Numbered from the stretch's first letter, positions 18,602 through 28,671 are shown. The stretch: DNA of 64,000 nt from UBA9676 sp963837105 (GCA_963837105.1 CAWIMG010000024.1:1-64000); one strand, 5' to 3'. Notes: generated by a model not told the origin, from the letters alone. Made by a program: numbers and translations.

Positions 18602-19507
18602 GTGCGCGTGCTCCGTACCCCCGAGGACCGGTTCGCGGATCTGCCGGGATTCGGCTATGAACCGCGCTACGCCGACCTCGGCGCGCTGCGGATGGCCTAC
18701 GTGGAGGCCGGGCCGGGTGACGGCGAGCCGGTGCTGCTGCTGCACGGCGAGCCGAGCTGGTCGTTCCTGTACCGGACGGTGATGCCGGTGCTGGCGGCGG
18801 CGGGCTACCGGGTCATCGCGCCGGACCTGATCGGGTTCGGCCGGTCGGACAAGCCGGCCGAGCTGAGCGACCACAGCTACGCCCGGCACGTCGAGTGGGT
18901 GGGCACGTTCGCGTTTGACGTGCTCGGCCTGCGCGGGATCACGCTGGTCGGGCACGACTGGGGCGGGCTGATCGGGCTGCGGCTGGTGGCCGAGCACGGC
19001 GACCGGTTCGCCCGGGTGGTGGCGGCGAACACCGGCCTGCCGACCGGTGACCATCCGATGCCCGACGTGTGGCTCCGGTTCCGCGATGTGGTGCGGACGG
19101 CACCCGATCTCAGCGTTTCCCGGCTGGTGCAGGCCGGCTGCGTCCGGCCGCTGCCCGCGGCGGTGCTGGCCGCCTACGACGCCCCCTTCCCCGATCCGAG
19201 CTACCAGGCCGGGCCGCGGGCGATGCCCGGGCTGGTGCCGGCCACCCCGGACGACCCGGCCACGCCCGCCAACCGGGCGGCCTGGCAGCGGCTGTCCGCC
19301 TGGGACAAGCCGTTCCTGCTGGCGTTCAGCGACCGGGACCCGATCACCGGCGGCATGGCCCCGATCCTGGCGCGGGCCATCCCCGGCGCGGCCGGCATCG
19401 GCCATCCGGTGTTCGCCGGCGCCGGGCACTTCCTGCAGGAGGACGCGGGCACCGAACTCGGCCAGGCGATCGCCGCCTTCCTGGCCGCCCACCCCGCCTC
19501 CACCTGA
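18602..19507 (+). CDS. dhmA: Haloalkane dehalogenase (alpha/beta hydrolase)
   Basis: 301 residues from GTG 18602. The oxyanion/halide motif HGEPSW is at residues 48-53, the nucleophile Asp119 in GHDWGG, the acid Asp in FSDRDPITGG and the catalytic His in GAGHFLQED. An Asp nucleophile plus HGEPSW separates dehalogenases (subfamily I-like) from esterases, which have Ser. The enzyme hydrolyses carbon-halogen bonds. The natural substrate cannot be inferred. There is no clear Shine-Dalgarno. Neighbouring genes do not form a catabolic operon. Confidence 0.87.
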   Translation: MRVLRTPEDRFADLPGFGYEPRYADLGALRMAYVEAGPGDGEPVLLLHGEPSWSFLYRTVMPVLAAAGYRVIAPDLIGFGRSDKPAELSDHSYARHVEWVGTFAFDVLGLRGITLVGHDWGGLIGLRLVAEHGDRFARVVAANTGLPTGDHPMPDVWLRFRDVVRTAPDLSVSRLVQAGCVRPLPAAVLAAYDAPFPDPSYQAGPRAMPGLVPATPDDPATPANRAAWQRLSAWDKPFLLAFSDRDPITGGMAPILARAIPGAAGIGHPVFAGAGHFLQEDAGTELGQAIAAFLAAHPAST

Positions 19508-19652
19508 CTGCACGGCCCTGGCTGCCGCCACCGGGACCGGCCGAGGCTGCCGCCGCGCGGACCGCCCCCGTCGGGCTGGCCACCGCCGGGCCTGCCCTGC
19601 CGCGGACCGGCCACCGCCGCGCCCATCCCCGCCAGACGCATATCTTGTTGCG

Positions 19653-20027
19653 ATGGAAGAGAACCGGGCCCGTCACGTCACCGATGCCCTCCGCGCCCGC
19701 GGTATCAGTGCCCACCTCGCCCACCTAGGTGTCGACCAGTTCGCGGTGCGGGTGTCGCTGCCGGACGGCCGCGAGGCGGAATGGGATGCCGACGGCGCCG
19801 CCGGGCTGGAGGCGGAGGTCTTGCAGGACGGCGACCTGGTCGGGTTCATTCCGGAGATCGAGGGCTCGGAAGACTTCACCGAGGATCAGGTGGTCAACGC
19901 GATCGCCCGGGCCGACTACGACGAGCCGATCGGCCACGAGCGGGCGGAAGCACCACAGCCTGGGCCGTCCCTCGCCCCGGAAGGCGGCGTGTTCCGCCGC
20001 TTCCGGGACGGCTTCCGCTATCGCTGA
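19653..20027 (+). CDS. Small conserved acidic protein, unknown function
   Basis: A 124-residue soluble protein starting MEENRARHVTDALRARGISA. It contains FAVRVSLPDGREAEWDADG and VGFIPEIEGSEDF, followed by a C-terminal basic tail FRRFRDGFRYR. I recognise no domain. The composition (short beta strands and acidic helices) resembles small uncharacterised actinobacterial proteins. ATG 19653 is the best start but has no ribosome site. Its end overlaps the MMPL gene by ten bases in convergent orientation. Confidence 0.6.
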   Translation: MEENRARHVTDALRARGISAHLAHLGVDQFAVRVSLPDGREAEWDADGAAGLEAEVLQDGDLVGFIPEIEGSEDFTEDQVVNAIARADYDEPIGHERAEAPQPGPSLAPEGGVFRRFRDGFRYR

Positions 20028-22218
20028 CCGGCCGGCTCCGGCACGCTGACCGGCGCGGCCAGGGCGGGGCCACCTTCCTCTCGTATGCCGTACCGGGCGT
20101 AGAAGCGGCGCAGCGGCCGTGGCGCCCACCAGTTCGCCCGGCCCAGCAGCCGCATCGTCGCTGGCACCAGCAGCACCCGGATGATCGTCGCGTCCACCAC
20201 CAGGGCGATGATCATGCCAACCCCCATCAGCTTGATGAACGTGATCCCGGACGCCGAGAACGCGCCGACCACGATCACCAGCAGCAGCGCCAGGCTGGTG
20301 ATGATCCCGCCGGTGCGCTGCAGCCCGCTGGCCACCGCCGTGGTGTTGTCGCCGGTCACGTCGTAACGTTCGCGCACCCGCGACAGCAGGAACACCTCGT
20401 AGTCCATCGACAGCCCGAAGATGATCGCCAGCATGAGGATGGGCATCGTCGGGTCGATGGTCCCGGTCGGGGTGAACCGCAGCAGCCCAGACAGGTGACC
20501 CTGCTGGAAGATCCACACGATCGCGCCGAAGGTGGCGGTCAGCGACAGTGCGTTCATCACGATCGCCTTCGCCGGCAGCACCACCGAGCCGAACGCGAGG
20601 AACAGCAGCACGAACGTGGCCAGCACCACCACCAGCGCCATCCACGGCAGGGTCTGGCCCAGGCTGGCCAGCTCGTCCACCAGCTGCGCGGTCACGCCAC
20701 CCACGTACGCCCGCGCCCCGGCCGGCGGCTGCACCGCACGCACCTGAGCCACCAGCGCCCGGGCGGCGGCGGATTCGGGGCTGGCGGCCGGGCGCAGGTC
20801 GATCCGCGCCACGTTCCCGGCGACGCCGGTCAGCTGCCCGGACTCGATCCCCGGCAGCCGGTCCAGCCGGTTCAGGTAGTCGGCCAGCGCCGCCCGCTGG
20901 GCCGGGGAGGCCAGCGCCGCCGCGTGCCCGGGGTAGCTGATGGCCACCTCGATCGGGGTGGTGGCGTTGGCCGGGAAGTCCCGGCCAGGGCCTGCGCCAC
21001 CAGCCGTGGCGCGGTACCGGGTGGCAGCGCGCGGGCGTCGGTGCCGCCCCAGGTGATGGACCGGAACGGGGAACCGAGCGCGAGCAGCAGCACGACGATC
21101 ACGGCCACGTAGGCGACCGGGCGGCGCATGACGCTGCGCGCGATCCGGTACCAGCCGCCGCTGGCCTCGGTGGCCCGCGGCCGGCGCAGCTGACGGCGGC
21201 GGATGGCCAGCGCGTTGACCCGCCGGCCCAGCACGGCCAGCAGGGCGGGCATGACGGTCAAGGCGGCCAGCATGACCACCACCACGGTGGCGACTCCGCC
21301 GTAGCCCATCGAGCGCAGGAACATCTCCGGGAAGAGCATCAGGCTGGCCAGCGCCACCGAGACGGTGACCCCGGACACGGCGACCGTCCGGCCCGCGGTG
21401 GCGACCGTCCGCGCCACGGCCGCTTCGACCGTGGGCTGGCCGCTCAGTTCCTCGCGGAACCGGGCCACCATGAACAGGCCATAGTCGATGGCCAGGCCCA
21501 GGCCGAGGATCGTGGTGATGTTGATCGAGTAGATGGACACGCCGGTGACCAGGGTGAGCAGCCGGAGCGCGGCGAACGAGCCGAGAATGCCCAGGCCGCC
21601 GATGGCCAGCGGCAGGCTGGCGGCGGCGAGACCGCCAAAGATCACCGCCAGCAGGACGAACAGCACCGGCATGGAGATGCCCTCGGCCCGGCCGATGTCG
21701 GCCTTGACCTCGGAGTTGATCGCCAGCTCGGTCGGGATCTGGCCAGCCACCTGGTCGGTCAGGCCGGGCGCGGCGAGCCTGCCGCTGATCGCCTGGTAGG
21801 TCGTCATCTGGGCGCTGTCGCTGCCTCCGGCCAGCCGCAGCACCGCGTAGGTCTCGTGCCCGGCGGCCCCCACGAACAGCGGTGACCGGGTGGACCAGTA
21901 GGTCTGGTAGGACAGCACTTTGCTGTGCGGCAGCGCGGCCAGGGTCCGGGTGACCGCGGCCTGGTAGCCGGGGTCACGGACGGTCTGGCTGGCGCTGCGG
22001 TAGAGCACCACCACGTCGGCGGTGTCCCGGCCGAAGGCACGGGTGACGATGGCACTCTCCCGCTGGCTCTGGCTGCCAGGTGCGGTGAAGCCACCACCGG
22101 ACTGCAGGTGCGCGAACACGCCGGTCCCCCACACCGCCGCGGCGGCCATGACCATCACACCAGCCAGCAGGACAAGGCGCCGGTGGCGGTAGACGAAACG
22201 GCCCCATGCCTCGAACAT
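20018..22218 (-). pseudogene. MMPL family (RND-type) transporter, one frameshift
   Basis: About 730 residues when both frames are joined. The N-terminal half (from 22218) has the first helix, a large extracellular loop and a cluster of membrane helices with LGLGLAIDYGLFMVARFREEL. The C-terminal half repeats the plan with IIFGLSMDYEVFLLSRVRERY. The two Asp-Tyr motifs of the helices that move protons are both present. The frames separate at 20981-20986, where one extra C would restore ALARDFPANATTPIEVAIS. It probably exports lipids or drugs. The divergent TetR gene and shared operators indicate local repression. Confidence 0.8.
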
Positions 22219-22249
22219 CGCTTCCTCCGCAGGTAGGCTGTTACCTGTT

Positions 22250-22308
22250 GTTCACATTCGTAAACGATGTAAACTGCAAACAGTGTTAACTTCGCATACG
22301 ATGTTCAC
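22250..22308. promoter_or_regulatory. Two operator copies in the MMPL/TetR divergent promoter
   Basis: Imperfect palindromes lie at 22250-22274 (GTTCACAT...ATGTAAAC) and 22285-22308 (GTTAACTT...ATGTTCAC), sharing the half-site GTTnACnT. The region is much more AT-rich than its surroundings. TetR proteins normally bind such 24-25 bp sites in the divergent promoter they share with an efflux gene. Confidence 0.6.
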
Positions 22309-22341
22309 AGATGTCAAGCCCGTTCAGGGAAGGGGGTGCGC

Positions 22342-23094
22342 ATGGCACAGACGTTGAGCCGCCGGGACCGGGTACGGGCAGCGACGGCCGATGAGATCAA
22401 GCAGACCGCCCGGCGCATCCTGATGACGGAAGGGCCCGACGGCGTGTCGCTGCGCGCGATCGCCCGCGAGATGGGCATGACCGCCCCCGCCCTGTACCGG
22501 TACTACGGCAGTCACGAAGACCTGATCAGGCACGTCATCGCGGACATCTTCAGCGAGATCGCGGACGACATCCACGCCGCCATCGTCGCCGCGGGCCAGG
22601 CCAGCGGGGGCGACCTGACGCAGAAACTGGTCGCCGCCTGCCGGGAGTTCCGGCACTGGTCGCTCACCCACAAGCAGGAGTTCGGGCTGCTCTTCGGCTC
22701 ACCGCTGCCAGGCCTGGAAGCGGTCCACGACGAGGTGGTGGACGTCTGCGCGCAGAAGTTCAGCGGCACGTTCTTCGCCCTGTTCCTGGAACTGTGGCAG
22801 CGGCAGCCGTTCCCGGTTCCGGCCGACAGCGAGATCGAGCCCCGCCTGCGCGAGCAGCTGGCGCGCTACCGGGACCTGCTCGGGGCCGATCTGCCGCTCG
22901 GCGCCGGCCTGACGTTCCTGCGCTGCTGGGTGCGCCTGTACGGGATGGTCAGCCTGGAGGTGTTCGGCCACCTGCACTTCGCGCTGGACGACGCGTCCGC
23001 CATGTTCGACCTCACCCTGGCCGAACTCGCCGAACTGATCGGCCTGGCCTTCCCCGCCCCGCTGCCCCCGCTCTCCCCGCGGGCTCCGGCCTGA
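22342..23094 (+). CDS. TetR family transcriptional regulator
   Basis: 250 residues. The N-terminal TetR helix-turn-helix (about residues 14-60) contains VSLRAIAREMGMTAPALYRYYGSH followed by the usual FSEIADD-type helix. The C-terminal ligand domain looks like the WHG-type subgroup, with VRLYGMVSLEVFGHLHF. ATG 22342 is preceded by GGAAGGGGG; GTG 22336 is an alternative. It is divergent from the MMPL pump and almost certainly its repressor, with inducer unknown. Confidence 0.9.
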   Translation: MAQTLSRRDRVRAATADEIKQTARRILMTEGPDGVSLRAIAREMGMTAPALYRYYGSHEDLIRHVIADIFSEIADDIHAAIVAAGQASGGDLTQKLVAACREFRHWSLTHKQEFGLLFGSPLPGLEAVHDEVVDVCAQKFSGTFFALFLELWQRQPFPVPADSEIEPRLREQLARYRDLLGADLPLGAGLTFLRCWVRLYGMVSLEVFGHLHFALDDASAMFDLTLAELAELIGLAFPAPLPPLSPRAPA

Positions 23095-23114
23095 CCGGCG
23101 ACCTGAGCGGCACG

Positions 23115-24095
23115 TTACTGGTGGCCGAGGACGGGGTGCGGGCGGTAGCGCTCCTCCAGGCGGCGGGTCTCGTCGGCGGTGAGTTCGAGCTTCTCGGCGG
23201 CCAGCGCGTCCTCGATATGGGCACGCTTGGTGGCGCCCACGATCGGGGCGGTCACCCCCGGGCGCTGGAGCAGCCAGGCGAGCGCTATCTGGGCGGGCGG
23301 CACCCCGCGTTCGGCTGCCACCTCGGCGACCGCATCCACCACGTCGAAGTCGGCCGGCTGCTGGTAGAGGCTGTCGCCGAACGGGTCGGAGGTGGACCGG
23401 ACGGTGCGCCGCTCGCCGTCCCGGGTCCGGTTGCCCGCCAGCACGCCGCGGGCCAGCGGGCTCCACGGGATGACCGCGACCCCCTGGTCCATGCACTGCG
23501 GGATCATCTCCCGCTCCTCCTCGCGGTAGAGCAGGTTGTAGTGGTTCTGCATGGACACGAACCGGGTCCAGCCATTCCGCTCGGCCGCGTGCTGCGCCTT
23601 GCCGAACTGCCAGGCGTACATGCTGCTGGCGCCGATGTACCTGGCCTTGCCCGCGCGCACCACGTCGTGCAGCGCCGACATCGTCTCCTCCACCGGGGTC
23701 CGGTTGTCCCACCGGTGGATCTGGTACAGGTCGACGTAGTCCATGCCCAGCCGCCGCAGCGAGGCGTCGATCGCCGACAGGATGTGCTTGCGGGACAGGC
23801 CGCCGGAATTCTCCCCCGGCTCGAACTTCATGAACACCTTGGTGGCCACCACCACCTCGTCCCGCCGGAACATCTTGCCCAGCAGCCGCCCGGTCGCCAC
23901 TTCACTGGCCCCCGCCGAGTACACGTCGGCGGTATCGAAGAAAATCACCCCGCCGTCGGCGGCGGCGCGGACGATCGGCTCCGCCTGGTCCTCGGCCAGC
24001 ACCCAGGGCCGCTCGCTGTTGTCACCGAAACTCATCATCCCGAGGCAGACCCGCGATACCCGCAGCCCGGTGGCGCCGAGGTTGACGTATTCCAT
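23115..24095 (-). CDS. Aldo/keto reductase
   Basis: 326 residues from ATG 24095, with AGAGGTG six bases upstream. The tetrad is visible: Asp in FFDTADVYSAGASE with its Tyr, Lys in VATKVF and His in YQIHRWDNRTPVEETM. WLLQRPGVTAPIVGATK and the late LEERY are typical of the family. It belongs to the NADPH-dependent AKR superfamily resembling YhdN/YajO-type enzymes. The physiological substrate is not predictable. Confidence 0.92.
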   Translation of the reverse strand: MEYVNLGATGLRVSRVCLGMMSFGDNSERPWVLAEDQAEPIVRAAADGGVIFFDTADVYSAGASEVATGRLLGKMFRRDEVVVATKVFMKFEPGENSGGLSRKHILSAIDASLRRLGMDYVDLYQIHRWDNRTPVEETMSALHDVVRAGKARYIGASSMYAWQFGKAQHAAERNGWTRFVSMQNHYNLLYREEEREMIPQCMDQGVAVIPWSPLARGVLAGNRTRDGERRTVRSTSDPFGDSLYQQPADFDVVDAVAEVAAERGVPPAQIALAWLLQRPGVTAPIVGATKRAHIEDALAAEKLELTADETRRLEERYRPHPVLGHQ

Positions 24096-24187
24096 GATCA
24101 CCTCTCGATGGCCGGTTCCCGCGCCCAGTAACGCACCTTACGTCGATCACCCGCCGCCTGACCGGCCGGGTGCGGGCACCCGGCCGG

Positions 24188-26098
24188 CTACGGCCGGTAG
24201 ACCACGACCTGATTGGCCTGGTAGGCGAAGTGGAAGCCGGCCTGGCGGAGATAGCGGTACACCGCCTGGTAGTGATAGTCCGGGTGATAGTGGCTGCCCG
24301 CCCGGCGCAGCTTGGCCATCCAGCGCGGCCCCCAGACCAGCACCCAGCCGACGTGCAGCGAGCGGGCATCCTGCCGGGCCGCCGCGATCTGGGCAGGCGT
24401 CAGCGGGTGGCCGTAGCGGGCGGCGACCAGCCCGGCGTAGAAGGGATGCCGGGCAATCCCGGTCACCGTCGAGTGGATGGTCCAGGACGTGTACGAGGCG
24501 GCCCGGGGGTGCCCGTCGGCGGTGGCCAGCACGAGCGCCATCGGCGATGGACGGTCCCCGAACCCGGACGGCACGCCGATGATGCCAAACGGCACATCCA
24601 CCACCACCGAGCCGCTGTGGTCGGCGGCGATCGGGCGGTCCACCGCTGGCAGCGCGGTGGGCATCGTGACCGGGTGCGGAACGCCCGGCCAGCCCGCCTC
24701 CAGCGCGCCGAACACCACCACCGCGACCAGGGCCGGCTTGGCGTGCTGGCGCAGCCACTCCACCGCGGCCCCGGCCAGCAGTGCCGCGCCGACCAGGCCC
24801 AGCAGGGCGAACCGTTCCGCTTCCCGGAAGGACGACAGCCCGGGCAGGTGGATCAGCCAGGTGTAGGGCATGAGCAGGGACACCCGCAGGCCACGCCAGT
24901 GGGCCGGCAGCGGCACGTACTGATGCCCGCTGATGACCAGGGTGGGCCCGAGCGCGAGCAGGGCGCTGCCCAGCCAGAGCAGGCCGAGCAGCCGGGCGCT
25001 GCGCCGCCGCCAGCTCACCACCAGGCCCAGCACGGCGAGCAGGCTGAGCACTACCCCGAACGTGGCCAGCCCCTCCCCCGGCGTCCGGACCTGGTAGATC
25101 GAGCCGAGGCCGGTCATGCCGTAGTCGGCCAGCCGCGGCGATGGTGTGAACAGGCCGGGCAGTTCGGCCGCGTACCGGAGGTAGTCGCTCGCCGTCGGCT
25201 TGTGGCTGCCCCCGGCCAGCCACTGCTGCGCCATGGCGATGAGCTGCGGGAGGGAGATCACCAGCGCGGTCACGGCGGCGGCGGCCAGCGCCCGTAGCGG
25301 GGCCCGGCCATGGTGGCGCACCAGCCAGGGCAGCAGCACCAGGGCGGCGAGGATCACCGCCAGGATGGCGAACTCCTGGTCGATCAGCATCGCCGCGCCC
25401 GGCATGATGCCCAGGATCACGCCGCGCCGGATGGTCGGGCCGCGCCGCAGCCGGACCGCCGCCTCCATGGTCAGCGGCAGCAGCACGATTCCCGCCGCGG
25501 TGTGGATGTGCGCCCAGGCCTGGAACGCCACCATGCCGGACAGCCCGAAGAACGCGCCAGCCGCCAGCGGGCCAAGCAGGCCCGGCAGCCACAGCCGGGC
25601 CAGCCGGTACATGGCGTAGCAGGCGAAACCGGGCGCCACGATCACCAGCAGGCCGTACGAGAGCGAGGGCCCGAACAGCAGCGTGACCGGGGCCATCACC
25701 GCACCCAGCAGCGGGGTGAGGGTGTCGAACCCGAGCCGGTCACCGAGCGGGGCGGCCAGGTATGAGGTGAACCAGGGGTTGCCCAGGTGGGTGATCTGAT
25801 GGGCCATCCACCACATGTTCCAGACGTATTCGGCCTGGTCGTCACCCGCGGGCAGGGTGCCGGTCAGGAAGGTGGCGCGTGGCCAGGTGGCCGCCACCCC
25901 GGCGGCCAGGAAGGCCAGCAGGATCACCGTCTCCCGCAGCCACGGCCGGGACCACCACCGCCGGGGCTGGGCCGGCCCAGCCACCTGCCGGCCGGCCGGG
26001 CTGCGTCCAGGGCCAGCTCCCGGGTGGCCCCGTCCGTGCCCTCCCGGCGGCCGGCGGTCAGCGGCCACCGCCGCCTCGTCTTCCTGCTGCTGGCTCAC
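24188..26098 (-). CDS. GT-C-fold membrane glycosyltransferase-like protein
   Basis: About 636 residues from GTG 26098 (GGAGGGAT seven bases upstream). A disordered N-terminus is followed by about eleven membrane helices and a C-terminal soluble domain of about 170 residues. The first extracellular loop has LPAGDDQAEYVWNMWWMAHQI, whose paired acidic residues after the first helix are typical of GT-C enzymes using polyprenyl-phosphate sugars. It is divergent from a DPM1-like GT2 that could make such a donor. Specificity is unknown. Confidence 0.75.
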   Translation of the reverse strand: MSQQQEDEAAVAADRRPPGGHGRGHPGAGPGRSPAGRQVAGPAQPRRWWSRPWLRETVILLAFLAAGVAATWPRATFLTGTLPAGDDQAEYVWNMWWMAHQITHLGNPWFTSYLAAPLGDRLGFDTLTPLLGAVMAPVTLLFGPSLSYGLLVIVAPGFACYAMYRLARLWLPGLLGPLAAGAFFGLSGMVAFQAWAHIHTAAGIVLLPLTMEAAVRLRRGPTIRRGVILGIMPGAAMLIDQEFAILAVILAALVLLPWLVRHHGRAPLRALAAAAVTALVISLPQLIAMAQQWLAGGSHKPTASDYLRYAAELPGLFTPSPRLADYGMTGLGSIYQVRTPGEGLATFGVVLSLLAVLGLVVSWRRRSARLLGLLWLGSALLALGPTLVISGHQYVPLPAHWRGLRVSLLMPYTWLIHLPGLSSFREAERFALLGLVGAALLAGAAVEWLRQHAKPALVAVVVFGALEAGWPGVPHPVTMPTALPAVDRPIAADHSGSVVVDVPFGIIGVPSGFGDRPSPMALVLATADGHPRAASYTSWTIHSTVTGIARHPFYAGLVAARYGHPLTPAQIAAARQDARSLHVGWVLVWGPRWMAKLRRAGSHYHPDYHYQAVYRYLRQAGFHFAYQANQVVVYRP

Positions 26099-26413
26099 GT
26101 CGGATCCCTCCGTGGGGCGCGGGCACACGCCTGTCTGCCGCTGGCGACGCACCAGCCAGCCCGGGCAGACAGCCCAGGGATAACTAGACACGGCGGCTGA
26201 CCGTCAGTCCACCACAATGTGGATGTCCAAGATACCCAGGGGGAAATCGTTACTGAGCCACTGCCCGGGTGGCGGCGGCTGGCTGGCGGGCCGCCCGGCC
26301 ACCAGCGCCGGGCCGATCAGGCCACCCGCCGCGACCCGGCAGATCCCCGTTTCTTACATTTCAGGAAACAAGCCAAACTAGACTGCGGCCCGGTCAACCT
26401 AGTGGAAGTCACC
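26099..26413. other. Divergent intergenic region, 315 bp
   Basis: Lies between the divergent GT-C and GT2 genes. It must hold both promoters. Locally AT-richer patches occur at 26345-26385 (ATTTCAGGAAACAAGCC). I see no palindrome, repeat or RNA structure I can support. Confidence 0.4.
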
Positions 26414-27193
26414 ATGAAGCTGTCGATCCTGATGCCCGCCTACAACGAGGCGGCGACCGTCGGCCTCGCGATCAAGCGGGTGCTCGACGTCCGCTACCCG
26501 TGCGAGGTCGAGCTGGTGGTCGTCGACGACGGCAGCAAGGACAACACCCGCGAGGTACTGGCGGGCATCGATGACCCGCGGCTGGTGGCCGGCGGGCACC
26601 CGGTGAACCGCGGCAAGGGGGCGGCCGTGCGCACCGCCGCGGCCATGGCGACCGGTGACCACATGCTCGTTTTCGATGCCGACCTGGAGTACTACCCGGA
26701 GGACATCCTGAATCTGCTCGCCCCGCTGCAGCGGGGTGACGCCGAGGTGGTGTATGGGGTGCGCACGTTTGGCGCCTCGACCGCCCATTCGTTCTGGTTT
26801 GTCATTGGCAACAAGGTAAACACATTTACCGCCAATGCATTGTTCAACACCTGGATCAGCGATCTGCACACCTGCCTCAAGCTGATGCCGCTGGAGCTGT
26901 TCCGGGAGCTGCCGGTCCGCGAGAACGGCTTCGGGCTGGACACCGAGGTCACCGCCCTGCTGCTGGCCCGCGGCTACCGCCCCTACGAGGTGCCGATCAA
27001 CTACAAGGCCCGCAGCCGGGAAGAGGGCAAGAAGCTCACCTGGGGTGACGGCGTCGAGTTCAACCTGGATCCTGCTCCGGGTCCGGGTCCGGGAGGGTTT
27101 CCGCAAGCGGCGGGCCCGCCGCCGCACCGCCCGGGCGGCCCGGCTAGGCGACGAGCGGCCAGCCCGTTACGCGCGGCACGGGCGGGCGGCTAG
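26414..27193 (+). CDS. GT2 family polyprenyl-phosphate glycosyltransferase (DPM1-like)
   Basis: About 259 residues from ATG 26414. The GT-A motifs are clear: LSILMPAYNEAATVG, VVVDDGSKDNT, NRGKGAAVRTA and the DxD-like FDADLEYYP. It resembles bacterial dolichol-phosphate mannose synthase homologues that load a sugar on polyprenyl phosphate for GT-C enzymes such as its divergent neighbour. The last about 35 residues (after GVEF) look out of frame. A neighbouring frame from about 27066 reads WILLRVRVREGFRKRR, which fits the basic C-terminus of homologues, so a one-base break at about 27060-27066 is suspected. Confidence 0.85.
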   Translation: MKLSILMPAYNEAATVGLAIKRVLDVRYPCEVELVVVDDGSKDNTREVLAGIDDPRLVAGGHPVNRGKGAAVRTAAAMATGDHMLVFDADLEYYPEDILNLLAPLQRGDAEVVYGVRTFGASTAHSFWFVIGNKVNTFTANALFNTWISDLHTCLKLMPLELFRELPVRENGFGLDTEVTALLLARGYRPYEVPINYKARSREEGKKLTWGDGVEFNLDPAPGPGPGGFPQAAGPPPHRPGGPARRRAASPLRAARAGG

Positions 27194-27516
27194 GCGACAA
27201 AGGGCTGGCCGGAGTCGCTGGCCATCGGGCGGCCCGCCGCCTGCCACCCGTACATGCCGTCGGCGACGTTGTGCACCTGCCAGCCGGCCCCGGCCAGGGC
27301 CCGCGCCGCGTGCGCGGAACGATGACCGGACCGGCAGATCACGTACACCTCACGGTCCCGGGCGACCTCGCCGGCCCGGGTACTGAGCTGGCCGAGCGGG
27401 ATATGCAGCGCACCCGGCACGTGACCCGCCGTCCATTCGTCCGGTTCGCGCACGTCCAGCAGGAACGCGCCATCCGGTACCTGGGCCGCGGGCACCTGGC
27501 TGACCGCCTCACTCAT
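27190..27516 (-). CDS. Rhodanese-like domain protein
   Basis: 108 residues, a single rhodanese domain: LLDVREPDEWTAGHVPGA, HIPLGQL and the active-site loop YVICRSGHRS with catalytic Cys, then GMYGWQAAG. It probably transfers sulfane sulfur or acts as a persulfide carrier. It overlaps the GT2 stop by four bases (convergent) and sits downstream of mca in the same direction. Confidence 0.92.
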   Translation of the reverse strand: MSEAVSQVPAAQVPDGAFLLDVREPDEWTAGHVPGALHIPLGQLSTRAGEVARDREVYVICRSGHRSAHAARALAGAGWQVHNVADGMYGWQAAGRPMASDSGQPFVA

Positions 27517-27523
27517 GGCCGGC

Positions 27524-27748
27524 TCACGCTCCGCCCGGCCGGTCCGGGGTGACCCCGTCCGCGGCCGGCCCCGGGTCCGGCGCGTCCTCGCGCCAGGCCG
27601 GGCCGGGGGCGACCTTGCGCAGTTGCTTGTTCATCGAGCGCAGCAGGAAGAACAGCGCCAGCCCCATCCCGGCGACGACCAGGAACCCCAGCGTGCCGGA
27701 CACCACGTTGCCCAGCGAACTGGCCGATCCGGCGGCCAGGTAGGTCAC
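27524..27748 (-). CDS. Small single-pass membrane protein next to mca
   Basis: 74 residues with one membrane helix (about residues 17-37, GTLGFLVVAGMGLALFFLL), followed by a basic stretch and a Pro/Asp-rich cytoplasmic tail. Its GTG start overlaps the mca stop as GTGA, so it is co-translated. A small membrane protein in this position is conserved in mycobacteria (Rv1083), with unknown role. Confidence 0.8.
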   Translation of the reverse strand: MTYLAAGSASSLGNVVSGTLGFLVVAGMGLALFFLLRSMNKQLRKVAPGPAWREDAPDPGPAADGVTPDRPGGA

Positions 27749-28671
27749 AGGCTCACCCTCTCCCGCACCCCCGCGAACAAGTCGTCCTCCGGCAGTTCAG
27801 TATCCACCACCGACCTGGCCAGGTGATAATCCTCGGTCGGCCAGGCCGCCTGCTGCACCGGCAGCGGGCAGGCGAACCAGGACCCGGCCGGGTCGATCTG
27901 GGTCGCGTGGGCGAGCAGCGCCTGGTCCCGCAGCCCGAAATACTCCCCGCACGGGACCTGGGTGGTGATCTGCAGTTCCGGCCTGTCCGCCGTCCGCTCC
28001 TCCCACCGCGTGAGCCAGTCGGTGTAGGGGGATTCCAGCCCGCGCCGCTCCATCTCCTGGTGCAGCGCGGTGAACCTGGCCCGGTGGAAGCTGACGAAGT
28101 AATACAGCTTCAGCGGCTGCCATGGCTCACCGGCGCCCGGGTAGCGGTCCGGGTCGGCGGCCGCCTCGAACGCCGCCACCGCCACCTGGTGGGTCATCAC
28201 ATGATCGGGATGCGGATACCCGCCGCCGGAGTCGTAGGTCAGGATCACGTGCGGGCGGAATTCCCGCACCGCGCGGACCAGTGGCTCGGCGGCGACCGGC
28301 AGTTCCTGCAGCGCGAAACACCCTTCTGGCAGCGGGGGCAGCGGATCCCCCTCTGGCAGACCGGAGTCGGTGAAGCCGAGGAACTGCTGCCGCACGCCGA
28401 GAATCTCGCGGGCCCGGGCCATCTCCTCGCGCCGGACCTGGGCCAGGTTCGCGCGGACCTCGGGCCGGTCCATGGCCTTGTTCAGTATGTCGCCGCGCTC
28501 GCCGCCGGTCATGGTCGCGACCAGCACCTCCACCCCGGACCGGGCATAGGCGGCCATGGTCGCGGCGCCCTTGCTCGACTCGTCGTCGGGGTGCGCGTGC
28601 ACGGCCATCAGCCGCAGGGGGGCGGGCGGCTGGCTGGCGGCCAGGGCACGATCGGCGGGCAGGGCGGACAC
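27745..28671 (-). CDS. mca: Mycothiol S-conjugate amidase Mca
   Basis: 308 residues from GTG 28671 (GGAGGAGGA just upstream). This zinc-dependent LmbE-fold deacetylase cuts the amide of mycothiol S-conjugates during detoxification. Metal ligands are visible in MAVHAHPDDESSKGAAT and YPHPDHVMTHQ. TGGERGD and FLGFTDSGLPEGDPLPPLPEG separate Mca from MshB. Its presence means the organism makes mycothiol. In an operon with the small membrane protein and probably the rhodanese gene. Confidence 0.95.
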   Translation of the reverse strand: MSALPADRALAASQPPAPLRLMAVHAHPDDESSKGAATMAAYARSGVEVLVATMTGGERGDILNKAMDRPEVRANLAQVRREEMARAREILGVRQQFLGFTDSGLPEGDPLPPLPEGCFALQELPVAAEPLVRAVREFRPHVILTYDSGGGYPHPDHVMTHQVAVAAFEAAADPDRYPGAGEPWQPLKLYYFVSFHRARFTALHQEMERRGLESPYTDWLTRWEERTADRPELQITTQVPCGEYFGLRDQALLAHATQIDPAGSWFACPLPVQQAAWPTEDYHLARSVVDTELPEDDLFAGVRERVSL

